Shown: positions 1-9,038 of the stretch, in pieces
Numbering within the stretch: the first letter of the stretch is position 1
How the letters are laid out: each line of letters begins with the position of its first letter
NCBI RefSeq assembly: GCF_036846205.1
Contig: NZ_DAIUCK010000027.1
Coordinates: 1-32,597, forward strand
Reading direction: 5' to 3'
Source of the DNA: Rhabdothermincola sp036846205
Lineage (GTDB): Bacteria; Actinomycetota; Acidimicrobiia; Acidimicrobiales; Acidimicrobilacustridaceae
Length of the DNA: 32,597 bases
Made by a program: the position numbers and the translations under genes
Notes under the pieces: model-generated
What the model saw: the letters and a program-made list of their open reading frames with translations, nothing else
Databases searched by the model: none
Told to the model about the DNA's origin: nothing

Positions 1-38
1 CTGACGCCCCAGCCTCACACCGGCCGGCCCGCGCCCCT

Positions 39-157
39 GCCCCTTACCCAACCGGCAGGTCAAACGCGTGCGATAGCACGCTTTTGACCTGCCAGAACGC
101 GCCCCTTACCCAACCGGCATGTCAAACGCGTGCTCAGGCACGCGTTTGACATGCCGG
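39..157. repeat. Two tandem copies of a hairpin-forming repeat, 62-bp period
   Basis: Each unit has a 19-base lead (39-57 and 101-119, identical) followed by a long inverted repeat. Hairpin 1 spans 54-93 with 18-bp arms, loop GATA and one C/T mismatch (65 against 82). Hairpin 2 spans 114-157 with 20-bp perfect arms and loop TCAG. The stems differ at one pair, G58-C89 against T120-A151, so both arms changed together and pairing was kept. No T-run follows either stem on either strand, so a classical intrinsic terminator is not obvious, although the pair lies just past the stop of the minus-strand gene ending at 196. It could be a REP/BIME-like chromosomal repeat, a small non-autonomous element or a transcription end structure. 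Confidence 0.85.
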
Positions 158-195
158 AATAGTTGAGGGAGATCGACGATGGCGACGAGCCTGGC

Positions 196-1902
196 TCAGC
201 CCGAACGTCGGGGTGACGGGTAGTCGGGGACCTGCTCGCCGGGCGGTGGCTGGTCGTAGATCGTCACCGTGCCTGCCACCTGGAACACCGGCGTGCCGTT
301 CTCGGGCCACTCCCCGGGCAGGTAGCGCTTGCCGCCGTCCACGTAGCGGTAGAGGCCCCGCCCCTCACGGAAGATCTCGTCCTGGCCCGCCGCGTCCGGA
401 TCCCACCAGATCAGGGTGGCGTCGTCGATGCCGAGATAGTCAGTCTTGGGCCAGATGCCCTTGTCCCCATAGGAGAGCGACGGCTGGCTGATGGCCCGAG
501 GCGTGGGCTGCGCGTCGAACAGCGCCTGCCGGAAGGTCTCCGGAGTGAGGTTCGGGCCCACCCCCTGGATCGCGGCGTAGAACAGGTTCACCATCGGGAT
601 GGTGAGCGGCGAGCCGGTCTTGGTGGGCGGCGGCTCGCCGAAGTACCACCGGTACAGGCCGTACGAGCTGGACAGCTCCGGCGCGGTGCGCGCCGCCAGG
701 CTGCTCACCCCGAAGGCGTGCGCCCACTGCCGCTGGTCGTAGGTGCGGGCGAAGGCTGCGGTGTCGGTGAGCGCGCCGGCGGCGATCCACTCCGGGAAGT
801 ACTCCTGCGCGGTGGCCGCCCGGGTGAGGGGCTGGGGTGCGATGGGGTCGCCACTGAAGATCACCGTCGTCACCCCCGATTGCTTCAGCTTGGCGATGAG
901 CTGGGGGGCCGAGGTCTGCAGGTCGATGGGGCTGGCGTAGGAGAGGGTCTCGGCCAGCGTCACCCCGTAGGCACCGAGCTCGGCGCCCATGGTGTCAGCG
1001 AGCTGCTCGGAATCCGTCCCGGTGGTCAGATACACCAACCCGAACCGCCGCGGTTGGCTGCGCAGGGTGGGGTCGCCCGCGTACTGGGCGTCCCGCCCGG
1101 CCAGCGCCTTGCCGATGTACTCGACCAGGTGCGCCCTCCCCTGCTCGGGGGTGTTGCCCACCCCCCACACGTAGGGGGCCCGCTCGATGTACCAGTCGTC
1201 GGACTGGCCGGGGGTGCACTGGATGCACACCACCTTGCGGGCCGCCAGCTCGTCGCCGAAGGCGGAGGTGAGCAGCGGTCCCCCCAGCACGGCGAACGGC
1301 TGCTTCTCGGCGATGGCCACCGCGTCGGCCCGCGCCGCCACCTCGTCCTCCGACGACCCCGTGCCGGTGTACACCTCGAGATCCACCTTGCGCCCGTAGG
1401 TCTCGTAGAACCGCTCGTAGAGCTCGATGAAGCCCCGCACCGTCTGCTCGGTCTGGGCGTTGGTGTCGTCCACCGCGATGGCGCTGGTGATGAAGTCGAT
1501 CACCGGGTCCGTCTCCGGGGTGAGGTACAGGACCACCTTGATCGAGTCCGCGGTGACCCCTGGGGAGGTGGCACCACCGTTGTCACCGGTGAAGGGGGCG
1601 TAGCACTCCTGGGCGAAGAAGCTCGGGTAGGCCTGCCGACCCCGTGACGTGTCGCAGCGATCACCCCAGTCGATCTGATCGGTGATGCCTCGGGCCTGGG
1701 CGTCGCTCCAGCTCAGCGCGCCGGCGCCGGGCTCGACGCCTCCGGTCGTCGCCGTCCCGGAGGCGGCGGGCTCGGTGTCATCACCGCCGCCCCTCGAGAT
1801 CACCGCCACGACCACGATGACCGCCACCACCACCACGATGGCGAGCAACGGCCCGTAGCGCTTGGCGGCACTGGTGCGGTTCGGTGCGTTGGTCGGTTGC
1901 AC
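196..1902 (-). CDS. ABC transporter substrate-binding protein, branched-chain amino acid type
   Basis: 568 residues. An N-terminal hydrophobic stretch at about residues 17-36 is followed by a Gly/Asp/Thr-rich linker. There is no lipobox Cys, so this looks like a signal anchor or uncleaved secretion signal rather than a lipoprotein. The rest resembles a periplasmic-binding fold type I protein of the LivJ kind. Several Cys pairs (RCD..QEC, VVCIQC) could form extracytoplasmic disulfides. The GTG start at 1900-1902 follows a purine-rich GGGGGGAG stretch. It lies 31 bp behind the MFS-ABC gene on the same strand and is the last gene of the importer operon, so it should deliver solute to the LivHM permease. 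The substrate cannot be read from sequence; related proteins bind amino acids, amides, urea or aromatics. Confidence 0.85.
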   Translation of the reverse strand: MQPTNAPNRTSAAKRYGPLLAIVVVVAVIVVVAVISRGGGDDTEPAASGTATTGGVEPGAGALSWSDAQARGITDQIDWGDRCDTSRGRQAYPSFFAQECYAPFTGDNGGATSPGVTADSIKVVLYLTPETDPVIDFITSAIAVDDTNAQTEQTVRGFIELYERFYETYGRKVDLEVYTGTGSSEDEVAARADAVAIAEKQPFAVLGGPLLTSAFGDELAARKVVCIQCTPGQSDDWYIERAPYVWGVGNTPEQGRAHLVEYIGKALAGRDAQYAGDPTLRSQPRRFGLVYLTTGTDSEQLADTMGAELGAYGVTLAETLSYASPIDLQTSAPQLIAKLKQSGVTTVIFSGDPIAPQPLTRAATAQEYFPEWIAAGALTDTAAFARTYDQRQWAHAFGVSSLAARTAPELSSSYGLYRWYFGEPPPTKTGSPLTIPMVNLFYAAIQGVGPNLTPETFRQALFDAQPTPRAISQPSLSYGDKGIWPKTDYLGIDDATLIWWDPDAAGQDEIFREGRGLYRYVDGGKRYLPGEWPENGTPVFQVAGTVTIYDQPPPGEQVPDYPSPRRSG

Positions 1903-1933
1903 GAGCTCCCCCCTTCCCGCCGGCTCCGGCGGT

Positions 1934-4900
1934 TCAGCGACTCCTCGCCCCCGAGCGGGCGATCACGTCGGTCGAGTCCCCCAGGTACGACGCCACGACG
2001 TCCGGGTGGGCCAGCACCTCGGGCGGTGACCCCTCCGCGATGACCCGACCCTGGTCGAGTGCGATCAGCCGGTCGGCGACCGTCGTCACCAGCGGCATGT
2101 CGTGCTCGATGACCATCAGGCTGGCCCCCAGCGTGTCACGGATCCGCACCAGGAGGGGCGCGAGTGCTTCCGCCTCCTTCTGGGCGATGCCGCTGGAGGG
2201 CTCGTCGAGCAGGATCACCGACGGTCCGTGGGCCACCAGGCAGGCGAGGTCGACCACCCGCCGGGAACCGGTCGACAGCTCCCGCACGAACTTCGATCGG
2301 AACGCCCCCAGGCCGAGCAGCTCGACGAGCTCGTCGACCCGGAGCCGCACGGCGTGCTCGCTGTCCTGGAAGGCCGGCATCCGCAGGGCGGCGTTGAGCG
2401 GGTCGCGCACGTCGACCCACCGATCGAGGGCGACCGCGATGGTCTCCTCCACCGTCATCGAGGGGAACAGCCGCGCGTCCTGGAAGGAGCGGCCGATCCC
2501 CCTGCGGGCCCGGGCGTCGGGCCCCATCCGGGTGACGTCCCGTCCGGCCAGCAGCACCAGGCCGCTGGAGGGGCGCAGGTAGCCCGACACCAGGTCGAAC
2601 AGCGTGGTCTTGCCGGCCCCGTTGGGCCCGATGATCCCGAGGATCTCGCCCGGTCGCACCGCCACGGACACCTCGTCGACGGCCCGGATGCCCCCGAAGT
2701 GCACGCACAGCCCCCGTGTCTCGAGCGCCGGGAGCGAGACCGCCTGCTGGTCGCCGTCCCCGCTGATCGGGACGAGCGTGGGGGCGGCGTCACCCGGAAT
2801 GGTCGGCACGGCGGGGACGGCCCGGCCGGCAGGAACCGTGGCGGCAGGTGGTGCGGCCGACGCCGCGGCCATCCCCGCAGCCGCACCTTCGAGGAACACC
2901 GAGCGCAGCACGTCCGGCCGGTCGAGCAGCTCGGCCGTCTCGCCGGAGAACCGGATCTCGCCCTTCTCCATGAAGTAGGCCCGCTCGGCAACGGTGAGGG
3001 CCACGTTCACCGACTGCTCGACCAGGATGATCGTGGTGCCCTGCGCCTGGATGGCTCGCACCACCTCGAGCAGCTGCTCCACGACCGCCGGAGCCAGCCC
3101 CAGGGACAGCTCGTCGATCATCAGCAGTCGGGGCCGCGACAGGAAGGCCATGGCCAGGGCGAGTTGCTGCTGCTGCCCGCCGGAGAGGTTCGCGGCGGGC
3201 TCCTCCAGCCGCTCGCGCAGGACAGGGAACCGACCGAGCACCTCCGCGATGCGCTCGGCGACGGTCGCCGGGTGGTGGCGGTCGATCCACGACGCGACCC
3301 GCAGGTTCTCCGCCACGGTCAACGACGGGAACACCCCCTGCCCCCCGGGCACCATCGTCACCCCGAGCGCTGCGATCTCGTCGGGGGGGACGTGGGTGAT
3401 GTCGCGCCCGTCGAAGATCACCGCGCCTTTGTCGGCCTCGGTCACCCCGCAGATGGCCTTGAGCAGGGTGGACTTACCCGCCCCGTTGGTGCCCAGCAGG
3501 GCCACCACCTCGCCCTCGTCGATCTCGAAGTCGACGTCGAAGAGCACCTGCACGTCGCCGTAGGCGACCTGGAGCTGACGCACGAGCAGCAGCTTGACCC
3601 GGCCTTGGCGGCGCTCGTAGAGGACCTCGGAGCGGGCCGCGGCCGTGGTCCACACCTGCTTGATGTCACGGTCGATGACCCACCCCGCGGTGGAGAGGAT
3701 GAGCCCGCCGGCCAGGAACACGGGGGCCATCACCATCATGCCCACCTCGATGCTGAAGGTGTCGGTGAACCACCCGATGATCGGCAGCACGACGAGGCCG
3801 GGGATCACGAACAGGGCGCCCATCGAGTACCCGAGCGAGCGGGCCCGGGACGGGATGGCCAGCGACAGGGCGGCGAACACCCCCGGCCCGATGATGGCCA
3901 GCGCGGCCGACAGGCCCATGTTCACCACCACCGCGACGGAGAGGTACGGCGCCAGCGCGAACAGCGCGGCGAGTCCCGCGGTGAAGAACGCCACGTAGGC
4001 GACGAAGCGGATCACCAGACCGGGGTCGCGCTGGATGAGCCTGGTGCCGACCCGGGCACCCACCACCAGCCCGACGAGCTGCACGGGCTCCGCGGCGGCC
4101 GCGATCCAGGATCGCTGCACCTCGTCCAGCCCGAAGCGGCTCTCGTAGAGGATGGCAGCCAGCGACGCGTAGCCGATCAGCGAGGCGGCCAGGAACGGCA
4201 GGGCCCAGAAGATCCGCCGCAGGCTCTCGATCTTCCACACCGTGCGCCAGCCCTCGGCGAAGGAGGGTGGCACCTCCTCGGTGACGACCGCTTCGGCCGA
4301 CGCGCCCATGGCGGCCCGCTCCTGCTGACCGCGGATCGGCTCCCGCAGGCGCAGCCCGGCCAGGACCAGGATCACTGTGGGCACCGCGAAGACCAGGAAC
4401 GGCACCCGCCACCCGCCCCAGGCGGCGAGCACCCCCGCGAGCAGCGGCCCGATGAACGCCCCGATCGCGTTCGCCGCCCGGTGGAAGGAGAACACCCGGG
4501 GCCGGGCGGCGATCGGGAACCAGTCGGCGAGCAGCGAGTTGTGGGTGGGCCACACGGTGGCCAGCCCGACACCCGAGCCGGCCCGCATCAGCACCAGCAT
4601 CCACACCGCGACCGACAGGCCGGTACCCACGGTGAACAGGGCGAACACCGAGGCCCCCACCAGCATGAGCCGTACCCGGCTCTGGCGGTCGGCGAGCCAG
4701 GCGATGGGCACCTGGAGCGCCAGCCCCAGCAGCGATGCCACCGCCACCAGCGAGAGGATGCCGGTGTTGGTGAGCTCGAAGTGGTCACGGATGTTGGGCA
4801 GCAGCAGCCCGAAGCCGGTGCGGTCGAACTCGTCCACCATGTTGAACCCGAACAGCACCAGCAACGCGTAGACGGGCCCGTTGCCGGTCAGGTCGGTGAG

Positions 4901-4987
4901 CCAGCGCACCGGGTGGCGCAGCGCGGCGGCGAACCGCTGGGGCCACGGTCCGGGACCGTGGGTGGCCAGTGGCGGGACAGGGATCAC
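1934..4987 (-). CDS. MFS transporter fused to two ABC ATPases (LivF-like and LivG-like)
   Basis: 1017 residues in one open frame. Residues about 35-440 form a 12-helix MFS unit with a motif A-like loop (WLADRQSR) and a central cytoplasmic loop. Residues about 465-700 are a LivF-type ATPase: Walker A GTNGAGKST near 495, signature LSGGQQQQ near 605, Walker B LLMIDE near 624, and VEQS where other ABCs have the H-loop His, as is usual in LivF. An Ala/Pro-rich linker leads to a LivG-type ATPase: Walker A GPNGAGKTT near 789, degenerate signature LSTGS near 905, Walker B VILLDEP near 925, H-loop IEHD near 962. The GTG start overlaps the TGA of the upstream LivHM gene as GTGA, so translation is coupled. 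The ATPases should power that permease; what the MFS part moves is unknown. Confidence 0.9.
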   Translation of the reverse strand: MIPVPPLATHGPGPWPQRFAAALRHPVRWLTDLTGNGPVYALLVLFGFNMVDEFDRTGFGLLLPNIRDHFELTNTGILSLVAVASLLGLALQVPIAWLADRQSRVRLMLVGASVFALFTVGTGLSVAVWMLVLMRAGSGVGLATVWPTHNSLLADWFPIAARPRVFSFHRAANAIGAFIGPLLAGVLAAWGGWRVPFLVFAVPTVILVLAGLRLREPIRGQQERAAMGASAEAVVTEEVPPSFAEGWRTVWKIESLRRIFWALPFLAASLIGYASLAAILYESRFGLDEVQRSWIAAAAEPVQLVGLVVGARVGTRLIQRDPGLVIRFVAYVAFFTAGLAALFALAPYLSVAVVVNMGLSAALAIIGPGVFAALSLAIPSRARSLGYSMGALFVIPGLVVLPIIGWFTDTFSIEVGMMVMAPVFLAGGLILSTAGWVIDRDIKQVWTTAAARSEVLYERRQGRVKLLLVRQLQVAYGDVQVLFDVDFEIDEGEVVALLGTNGAGKSTLLKAICGVTEADKGAVIFDGRDITHVPPDEIAALGVTMVPGGQGVFPSLTVAENLRVASWIDRHHPATVAERIAEVLGRFPVLRERLEEPAANLSGGQQQQLALAMAFLSRPRLLMIDELSLGLAPAVVEQLLEVVRAIQAQGTTIILVEQSVNVALTVAERAYFMEKGEIRFSGETAELLDRPDVLRSVFLEGAAAGMAAASAAPPAATVPAGRAVPAVPTIPGDAAPTLVPISGDGDQQAVSLPALETRGLCVHFGGIRAVDEVSVAVRPGEILGIIGPNGAGKTTLFDLVSGYLRPSSGLVLLAGRDVTRMGPDARARRGIGRSFQDARLFPSMTVEETIAVALDRWVDVRDPLNAALRMPAFQDSEHAVRLRVDELVELLGLGAFRSKFVRELSTGSRRVVDLACLVAHGPSVILLDEPSSGIAQKEAEALAPLLVRIRDTLGASLMVIEHDMPLVTTVADRLIALDQGRVIAEGSPPEVLAHPDVVASYLGDSTDVIARSGARSR

Positions 4988-7197
4988 GAGCCGCTCCCGG
5001 CGGGCTCACCGGTGGACACGGCACCGGCCGGGTCGCGGGCCAGGGGCGGTCCGGTCGCGGCAGCGGATGCGTCGGCCCGCTCCCCCACCTGCTCTTCCGC
5101 CTGCTCCACCGCCCGCTCGGCGGGCTCGACCGGTACCAGGTCCTGCCGCACGTCGGCCAACAGGCTGGGCACGACGATCCCCCGGCGCCGGGCCACCGCC
5201 CGCAACCACCGGTCGCGCAGCCGGTACACCAGCCCGGCCACGCCGCCCGGGAAGACCATGAGCACGAACAACACGCCGATGGCGGAGGGCAGCAGCTGCC
5301 ACTGCACCGGCAGGAACCACGTGCCGCCCTGCAGGAAGAGCGCGCCGAGGAAGGCCCCGGCGAGCGAGCCGAGGCCACCCACCACCGCGGAGGTGAACAC
5401 GGCGAAGTTGCTGCCGGGTTCGTAGAGCGCGGGGCTGTACTGCTGTTGCAGCACGGTGAGCAGGCAGCCGGCGACCGCGGCGATGCCGCCGGAGAGCGCG
5501 AAGGCGGTGAGCTTGGTGCGGGTCAGGTTGACCCCGTAGGCCTGCACCGCCCGCTCGTTCTCCCGCTGGGCGAGCAGCACCCGACCGGTGCGACTCCGGC
5601 GGATGCCCCGAGCGGCGAGCAGCGCCAGCCCGAAGCTGGCGAGCGCGACGAGATACAGCGTGCGATCGGAGGAGGTGTCGATGAAGCCGAACAGTGTCGG
5701 GCGCTCGAAGCGCCGATCGGGTATCCAGCGAACGTGCTTGGGACTGAGTAACCAGAACGAGCTCGCGAGAGCGAAGGCGAAGGTGACCACCGCCAGGAAC
5801 AGCCCCCGCAGGCGCAGCGCCGGGAGCCCGACGAGCACCGCGATGGCGCCACCGGCGAGCCCGCTCGCCAGCATCGCGATCCCCAGGTCGATCCCCCAGG
5901 AGGACACGGCGAGGGCGCCCACCGCGCCCCCGTAGCCGGCGATGGCCATCTGACCGAGCGAGACCTGGCCGGCCCATCCGGTGAGGACGATCACCGACAG
6001 GGCCACCAGCCCGAAGATGGCGACCGCGGCGGCCTTCCGGAGGTCTGCGCTGCCCCGATCGCCGGGCAGCCACTGAAGCCACACCGGGACGGTGACCAGC
6101 ACCAGGCTCAGCACCGCCAACCCTCCCCAGCTCACGGCCCGCACCAGCGGCAGGTGTCGCAGCTCGTGCGGGATCGGCCGGATCTCGTCCGCGGCCTGCC
6201 AGCTCGACGAGCCGTCCTGCTCGGCCCGGGTGCTGCCCGTGCGCCGGGCGGCCAGCGCCACCACGACGATGGCGGCGACGATCGGGTACACGTACTCGGG
6301 GTTGCGGGGGTGGTTCCACAACACGCCCTGCTCGAGGATGCCGAGGGCCACGGCGGACAGCGCGACCGCCGGCAGGTGGTCGAGCCGGCCGAGCATCAGC
6401 GCGGCGAGGGCGAACAGCAGCGCCCCGAAGCTCGCCACCCCGAGCGCGGGGAGGCCGACCACGCCGGCTCGCAGGAACAGCCCGGTGAACGAGAGCAGGG
6501 CGGCGATGGCCCACACGAGCGTCTGGAGGCGCCGGACGGGAACCCCGAGGAGGCTGGCCCGATCGGCGCGCTCGGCGCTGGCCCGGATCGCCGTGCCCAC
6601 CGCGGTGTACCGCAGGAACAGCGCCACGGCGACCAGCACCACGGGGGCCACCACCAGAGCGACGAGGTGATCGGCGGCGAACAGCAACGGCTGCACCTCG
6701 AAGGTCCAGGTGAGCGGGATCTCGATCTTGAGTGTGTTGGGCCGCTGGCCCCACAACTGCGGCAGGAGCATGGCGGTGACCCACAGCAGCTGGGAGAGAC
6801 CGATGGTGGCCACGGTGAGGATCAGCCGCGAGGCGCGGAAGAACCGGCGGATGATCGCCAGCTCCACCACCGCGCCCAGCACGACCGCGGCGGCCACGCC
6901 GACCGCCGCGCCGAGGAAGTAGTTCAGCCCCGAGTAGAGGATGAGGTTCGCGGCCAGCACGGCCGGTGCGAACCCGAGGTCCGACTGGGCGAAGTTCAAG
7001 ATGCGGTTCGCCCGGTACACCAGCGCCATCCCCACCGCGACCAGCGCGCCGAGCAGGCCGATCACGGCCCCCACGAGGAACACCCCCGCTGGCGCGGGGA
7101 ACAGGACGAGCTGCACGGCGATGATCGCCGCGGCGGGACCGGCGGCGACGGCAGCCCGCCGCAGCCTCGGCGCGTCGATCAGCTCAGCGGCAGCCAT
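4984..7197 (-). CDS. Branched-chain amino acid type ABC permease, LivH-LivM fusion
   Basis: 737 residues from the chosen ATG at 7195-7197. The first half is LivH-like, with the motif YRANRILNFAQ near residue 65 and about eight helices. The second half is LivM-like, with GWAGQVSLGQ near residue 410 and a further set of helices, then an acidic/Ala-rich cytoplasmic tail of about 40 residues. Fusing LivH and LivM puts both membrane subunits in one chain. A GTG at 7222-7224 would add nine residues, but the ATG has a GAAGGGGG ribosome-binding stretch just upstream and a TAGCGT hexamer (7246-7251) gives it a roughly 40-base leader, so ATG is preferred. First gene of the three-gene importer operon; its stop overlaps the next start. 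Confidence 0.9.
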   Translation of the reverse strand: MAAAELIDAPRLRRAAVAAGPAAAIIAVQLVLFPAPAGVFLVGAVIGLLGALVAVGMALVYRANRILNFAQSDLGFAPAVLAANLILYSGLNYFLGAAVGVAAAVVLGAVVELAIIRRFFRASRLILTVATIGLSQLLWVTAMLLPQLWGQRPNTLKIEIPLTWTFEVQPLLFAADHLVALVVAPVVLVAVALFLRYTAVGTAIRASAERADRASLLGVPVRRLQTLVWAIAALLSFTGLFLRAGVVGLPALGVASFGALLFALAALMLGRLDHLPAVALSAVALGILEQGVLWNHPRNPEYVYPIVAAIVVVALAARRTGSTRAEQDGSSSWQAADEIRPIPHELRHLPLVRAVSWGGLAVLSLVLVTVPVWLQWLPGDRGSADLRKAAAVAIFGLVALSVIVLTGWAGQVSLGQMAIAGYGGAVGALAVSSWGIDLGIAMLASGLAGGAIAVLVGLPALRLRGLFLAVVTFAFALASSFWLLSPKHVRWIPDRRFERPTLFGFIDTSSDRTLYLVALASFGLALLAARGIRRSRTGRVLLAQRENERAVQAYGVNLTRTKLTAFALSGGIAAVAGCLLTVLQQQYSPALYEPGSNFAVFTSAVVGGLGSLAGAFLGALFLQGGTWFLPVQWQLLPSAIGVLFVLMVFPGGVAGLVYRLRDRWLRAVARRRGIVVPSLLADVRQDLVPVEPAERAVEQAEEQVGERADASAAATGPPLARDPAGAVSTGEPAGSGS

Positions 7198-7245
7198 GCC
7201 CCCTTCGGCCCCCCGACCTTGCACAGCACGTGCAACGTGCTCGTC

Positions 7246-7251
7246 ACGCTA
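7246..7251 (-). promoter_or_regulatory. Candidate -10 box for the importer operon
   Basis: TAGCGT on the minus strand, about 48 bases before the ATG of the LivHM gene. The divergent oxidoreductase has the identical hexamer at 7319-7324. No good -35 is visible. The call rests on position and resemblance only. Confidence 0.35.
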
Positions 7252-7318
7252 CCCGGGCTGCCCCGGACGTGCCGGGCACATGGGGTGCACGTCGGTCGAG
7301 CCGCTGCCGGAGCCGAAG

Positions 7319-7324
7319 TAGCGT
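7319..7324 (+). promoter_or_regulatory. Candidate -10 box, leaderless arrangement, for the LLM oxidoreductase
   Basis: TAGCGT, seven bases, then ATG at 7332. This spacing would put the transcription start on or beside the start codon. There is no Shine-Dalgarno sequence before the ATG, which fits leaderless translation. Confidence 0.5.
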
Positions 7325-7331
7325 GCGTTCC

Positions 7332-8348
7332 ATGAAGGTCGACGGAGGACTCGGGCTCGCGCTCACACTCGACAACATCGTCCAGCAGGCACAGGACGGC
7401 GAAGCGGCCGGTTACGACGGCTTCTGGTCGGCGGAGACCAGCCACGACCCGTTCTTCCCGCTGCTGCTCGCCGCCGAGCACACCGAGCGCATCCAGCTCG
7501 GCACCGGCATCGCGGTGGCGTTCGCCCGTAACCCGATGATCACCGCCAACATCGGCTACGACCTGCAGGTCTACTCGAAGGGCCGGTTCCTGCTCGGCCT
7601 CGGCTCGCAGATCAAGCCCCACATCACCAAGCGCTTCTCCATGCCCTGGTCACACCCCGCCGCTCGTATGCGCGAGTTCGTCCTGGCCATGCGCGCCATC
7701 TGGGAGAGCTGGGACACCGGCGGCAAGCTCGACTTCCGAGGCGACTTCTACACCCACACGCTGATGACACCGTTCTTCAACCCCGGTCCGAACCCCTACG
7801 GCCCACCCAAGGTGTTCCTCGCCGCGGTGGGCGAGAAGATGACCGAGGTGGTGGGCGAGGTGTGCGACGGGATGCTCTGCCACGGCTTCACCACCGAGCG
7901 CTACCTGAAGGAGGTCACGCTCCCCGCGCTCGATCGGGGCCTGGCCCGCAGCGGCCGCACCCGGGAGCAGCTCGAGCTGTCGCTGCCGGCGTTCGTGGTG
8001 ACCGGCACCAACGAGGAGGAGATGGCCGCGTCGGCCAAGGGGGTCCGCCAGCAGATCGCCTTCTACGGCTCCACCCCCGCCTACCGGCCGGTGCTCGCCC
8101 TCCACGGTTGGGGTGATCTGCAGGACGAGCTGAACGCGCTGTCCAAGCAGGGCAAGTGGGTCGAGATGGGCGAGCTCATCGATGAGGAGATCCTGCAGGC
8201 GTTCGCGGTGGTGGCCGAACCGGACCAGCTCGCCGCGGGGCTGCTAGCCCGCTACGGCGGAGTGGTGGACCGCATCAGCTTCTACGCCCCCTACAAGGCC
8301 GCGCCGGAGACCTGGCTGCCGGTGATCGCGGCGCTCAAGGCCGGCTGA
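7332..8348 (+). CDS. LLM-class F420-dependent oxidoreductase (MSMEG_2256-like family)
   Basis: 338 residues. Luciferase-like TIM-barrel flavin/F420 enzyme: the N-terminal strand KVDGGLG, then LGTGIAVAFARNPM, and the glycine-rich GRFLLGLGSQIKPHI segment are typical of actinobacterial F420 members of this superfamily. It probably uses reduced F420 as hydride carrier in the cytoplasm; the substrate is unknown. The frame is open further upstream, but the upstream codons are Arg-rich and unlike the family, and the ATG at 7332 starts directly at the first barrel strand with a -10-like box seven bases before it. The gene is divergent from the importer operon and its last 14 bases overlap the 3' end of the convergent HAD gene. 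Confidence 0.88.
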   Translation: MKVDGGLGLALTLDNIVQQAQDGEAAGYDGFWSAETSHDPFFPLLLAAEHTERIQLGTGIAVAFARNPMITANIGYDLQVYSKGRFLLGLGSQIKPHITKRFSMPWSHPAARMREFVLAMRAIWESWDTGGKLDFRGDFYTHTLMTPFFNPGPNPYGPPKVFLAAVGEKMTEVVGEVCDGMLCHGFTTERYLKEVTLPALDRGLARSGRTREQLELSLPAFVVTGTNEEEMAASAKGVRQQIAFYGSTPAYRPVLALHGWGDLQDELNALSKQGKWVEMGELIDEEILQAFAVVAEPDQLAAGLLARYGGVVDRISFYAPYKAAPETWLPVIAALKAG

Positions 8349-8991
8349 GCAGCAGCTCCCGCAGCTCGCCCACGGTCTCGACCACGTGGTCGGCGCCGGC
8401 GTCCTCGAGCTCGCTGCGGGGGCCGTAACCCCACAGCACGCCGATCGAGTCCACGCCGAGGTGCCGGGCCCCGATGACGTCGTGTTCGCGGTCACCGACC
8501 ATCACCACCCCCTCCGGGGAGCGGAGCCGCAGCTCCTCCAGCGCGTGCTCGATCACGTCCCGCTTGGTCTGGCGGTCACCGGTGTAGTCCGCGCCGGCGA
8601 CGAACGCGAACCAGGAGGTCAGCCCGAAGTGATCGAGCACCGTCATCGCCGTGGGGGTCGGCTTGGAGGTCGCCACCGCCAGGGACAGACCAGCCCCGGC
8701 GAGCTCGGCGAGCAGCTCGGGCACCCCGTCGATGACCCGGTTCTCGAAGGCCCCCCGCTGCGCGACGTACTCGCGGTAGGCGGCGACCGCCACCGACAGG
8801 GACGGTTCCGTGAGCCCGAGGTAGCGGGCGAAGCCGTCGTGCGCCGGTGGCCCGATGAGGATCTCCAGCGAGTCCCGGTCCTCGACGGTCATGCCGATCG
8901 TGGCCAGGGCTCGCTCGAGCCCGTTGAGCAGCCCCTCGCGGGGGTCGGTGAGGGTGCCGTCGAGGTCGAACAGCACCGTGTGGTAGTGCAT
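8335..8991 (-). CDS. HAD-family hydrolase, phosphoglycolate phosphatase-like
   Basis: 218 residues, starting at ATG 8989-8991 with a GGCGAGG stretch just upstream. Motif I DLDGTLTD near residue 9 supplies the nucleophile and acid/base Asp pair; motif II is ATSKP; a Lys in KRDVIEHAL serves as motif III; motif IV is GDREHD. The helical cap sits between motifs I and II, so this is subfamily IA, like Gph/PpaX. It hydrolyses a small phosphate ester; the exact substrate cannot be read. It follows the acyl ligase by 47 bp on the same strand. The same frame stays open far upstream through the ligase gene, but that part is a shadow. Confidence 0.88.
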   Translation of the reverse strand: MHYHTVLFDLDGTLTDPREGLLNGLERALATIGMTVEDRDSLEILIGPPAHDGFARYLGLTEPSLSVAVAAYREYVAQRGAFENRVIDGVPELLAELAGAGLSLAVATSKPTPTAMTVLDHFGLTSWFAFVAGADYTGDRQTKRDVIEHALEELRLRSPEGVVMVGDREHDVIGARHLGVDSIGVLWGYGPRSELEDAGADHVVETVGELRELLLSRP

Positions 8992-9038
8992 GACCTCGCC
9001 GAGCGTACTGCCGGCGCGAGCGCCGACCCGCCGGTGGC

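Noticed and set aside
39..157. CRISPR array
   Set aside because: Only two units, the repeats are long self-complementary hairpins, and there are no unique spacers or cas genes.
179..223. 14-codon plus-strand reading frame with a GGGAG upstream
   Set aside because: Too short, overlaps the end of the substrate-binding protein gene, and has no other support.
2102..5425. Very long plus-strand open frame opposite the MFS-ABC fusion
   Set aside because: Composition is Arg/Gly/Pro/His-rich with no domain; it is the antisense shadow of a GC-rich gene. The same applies to 718-1647 and 25822-28233.
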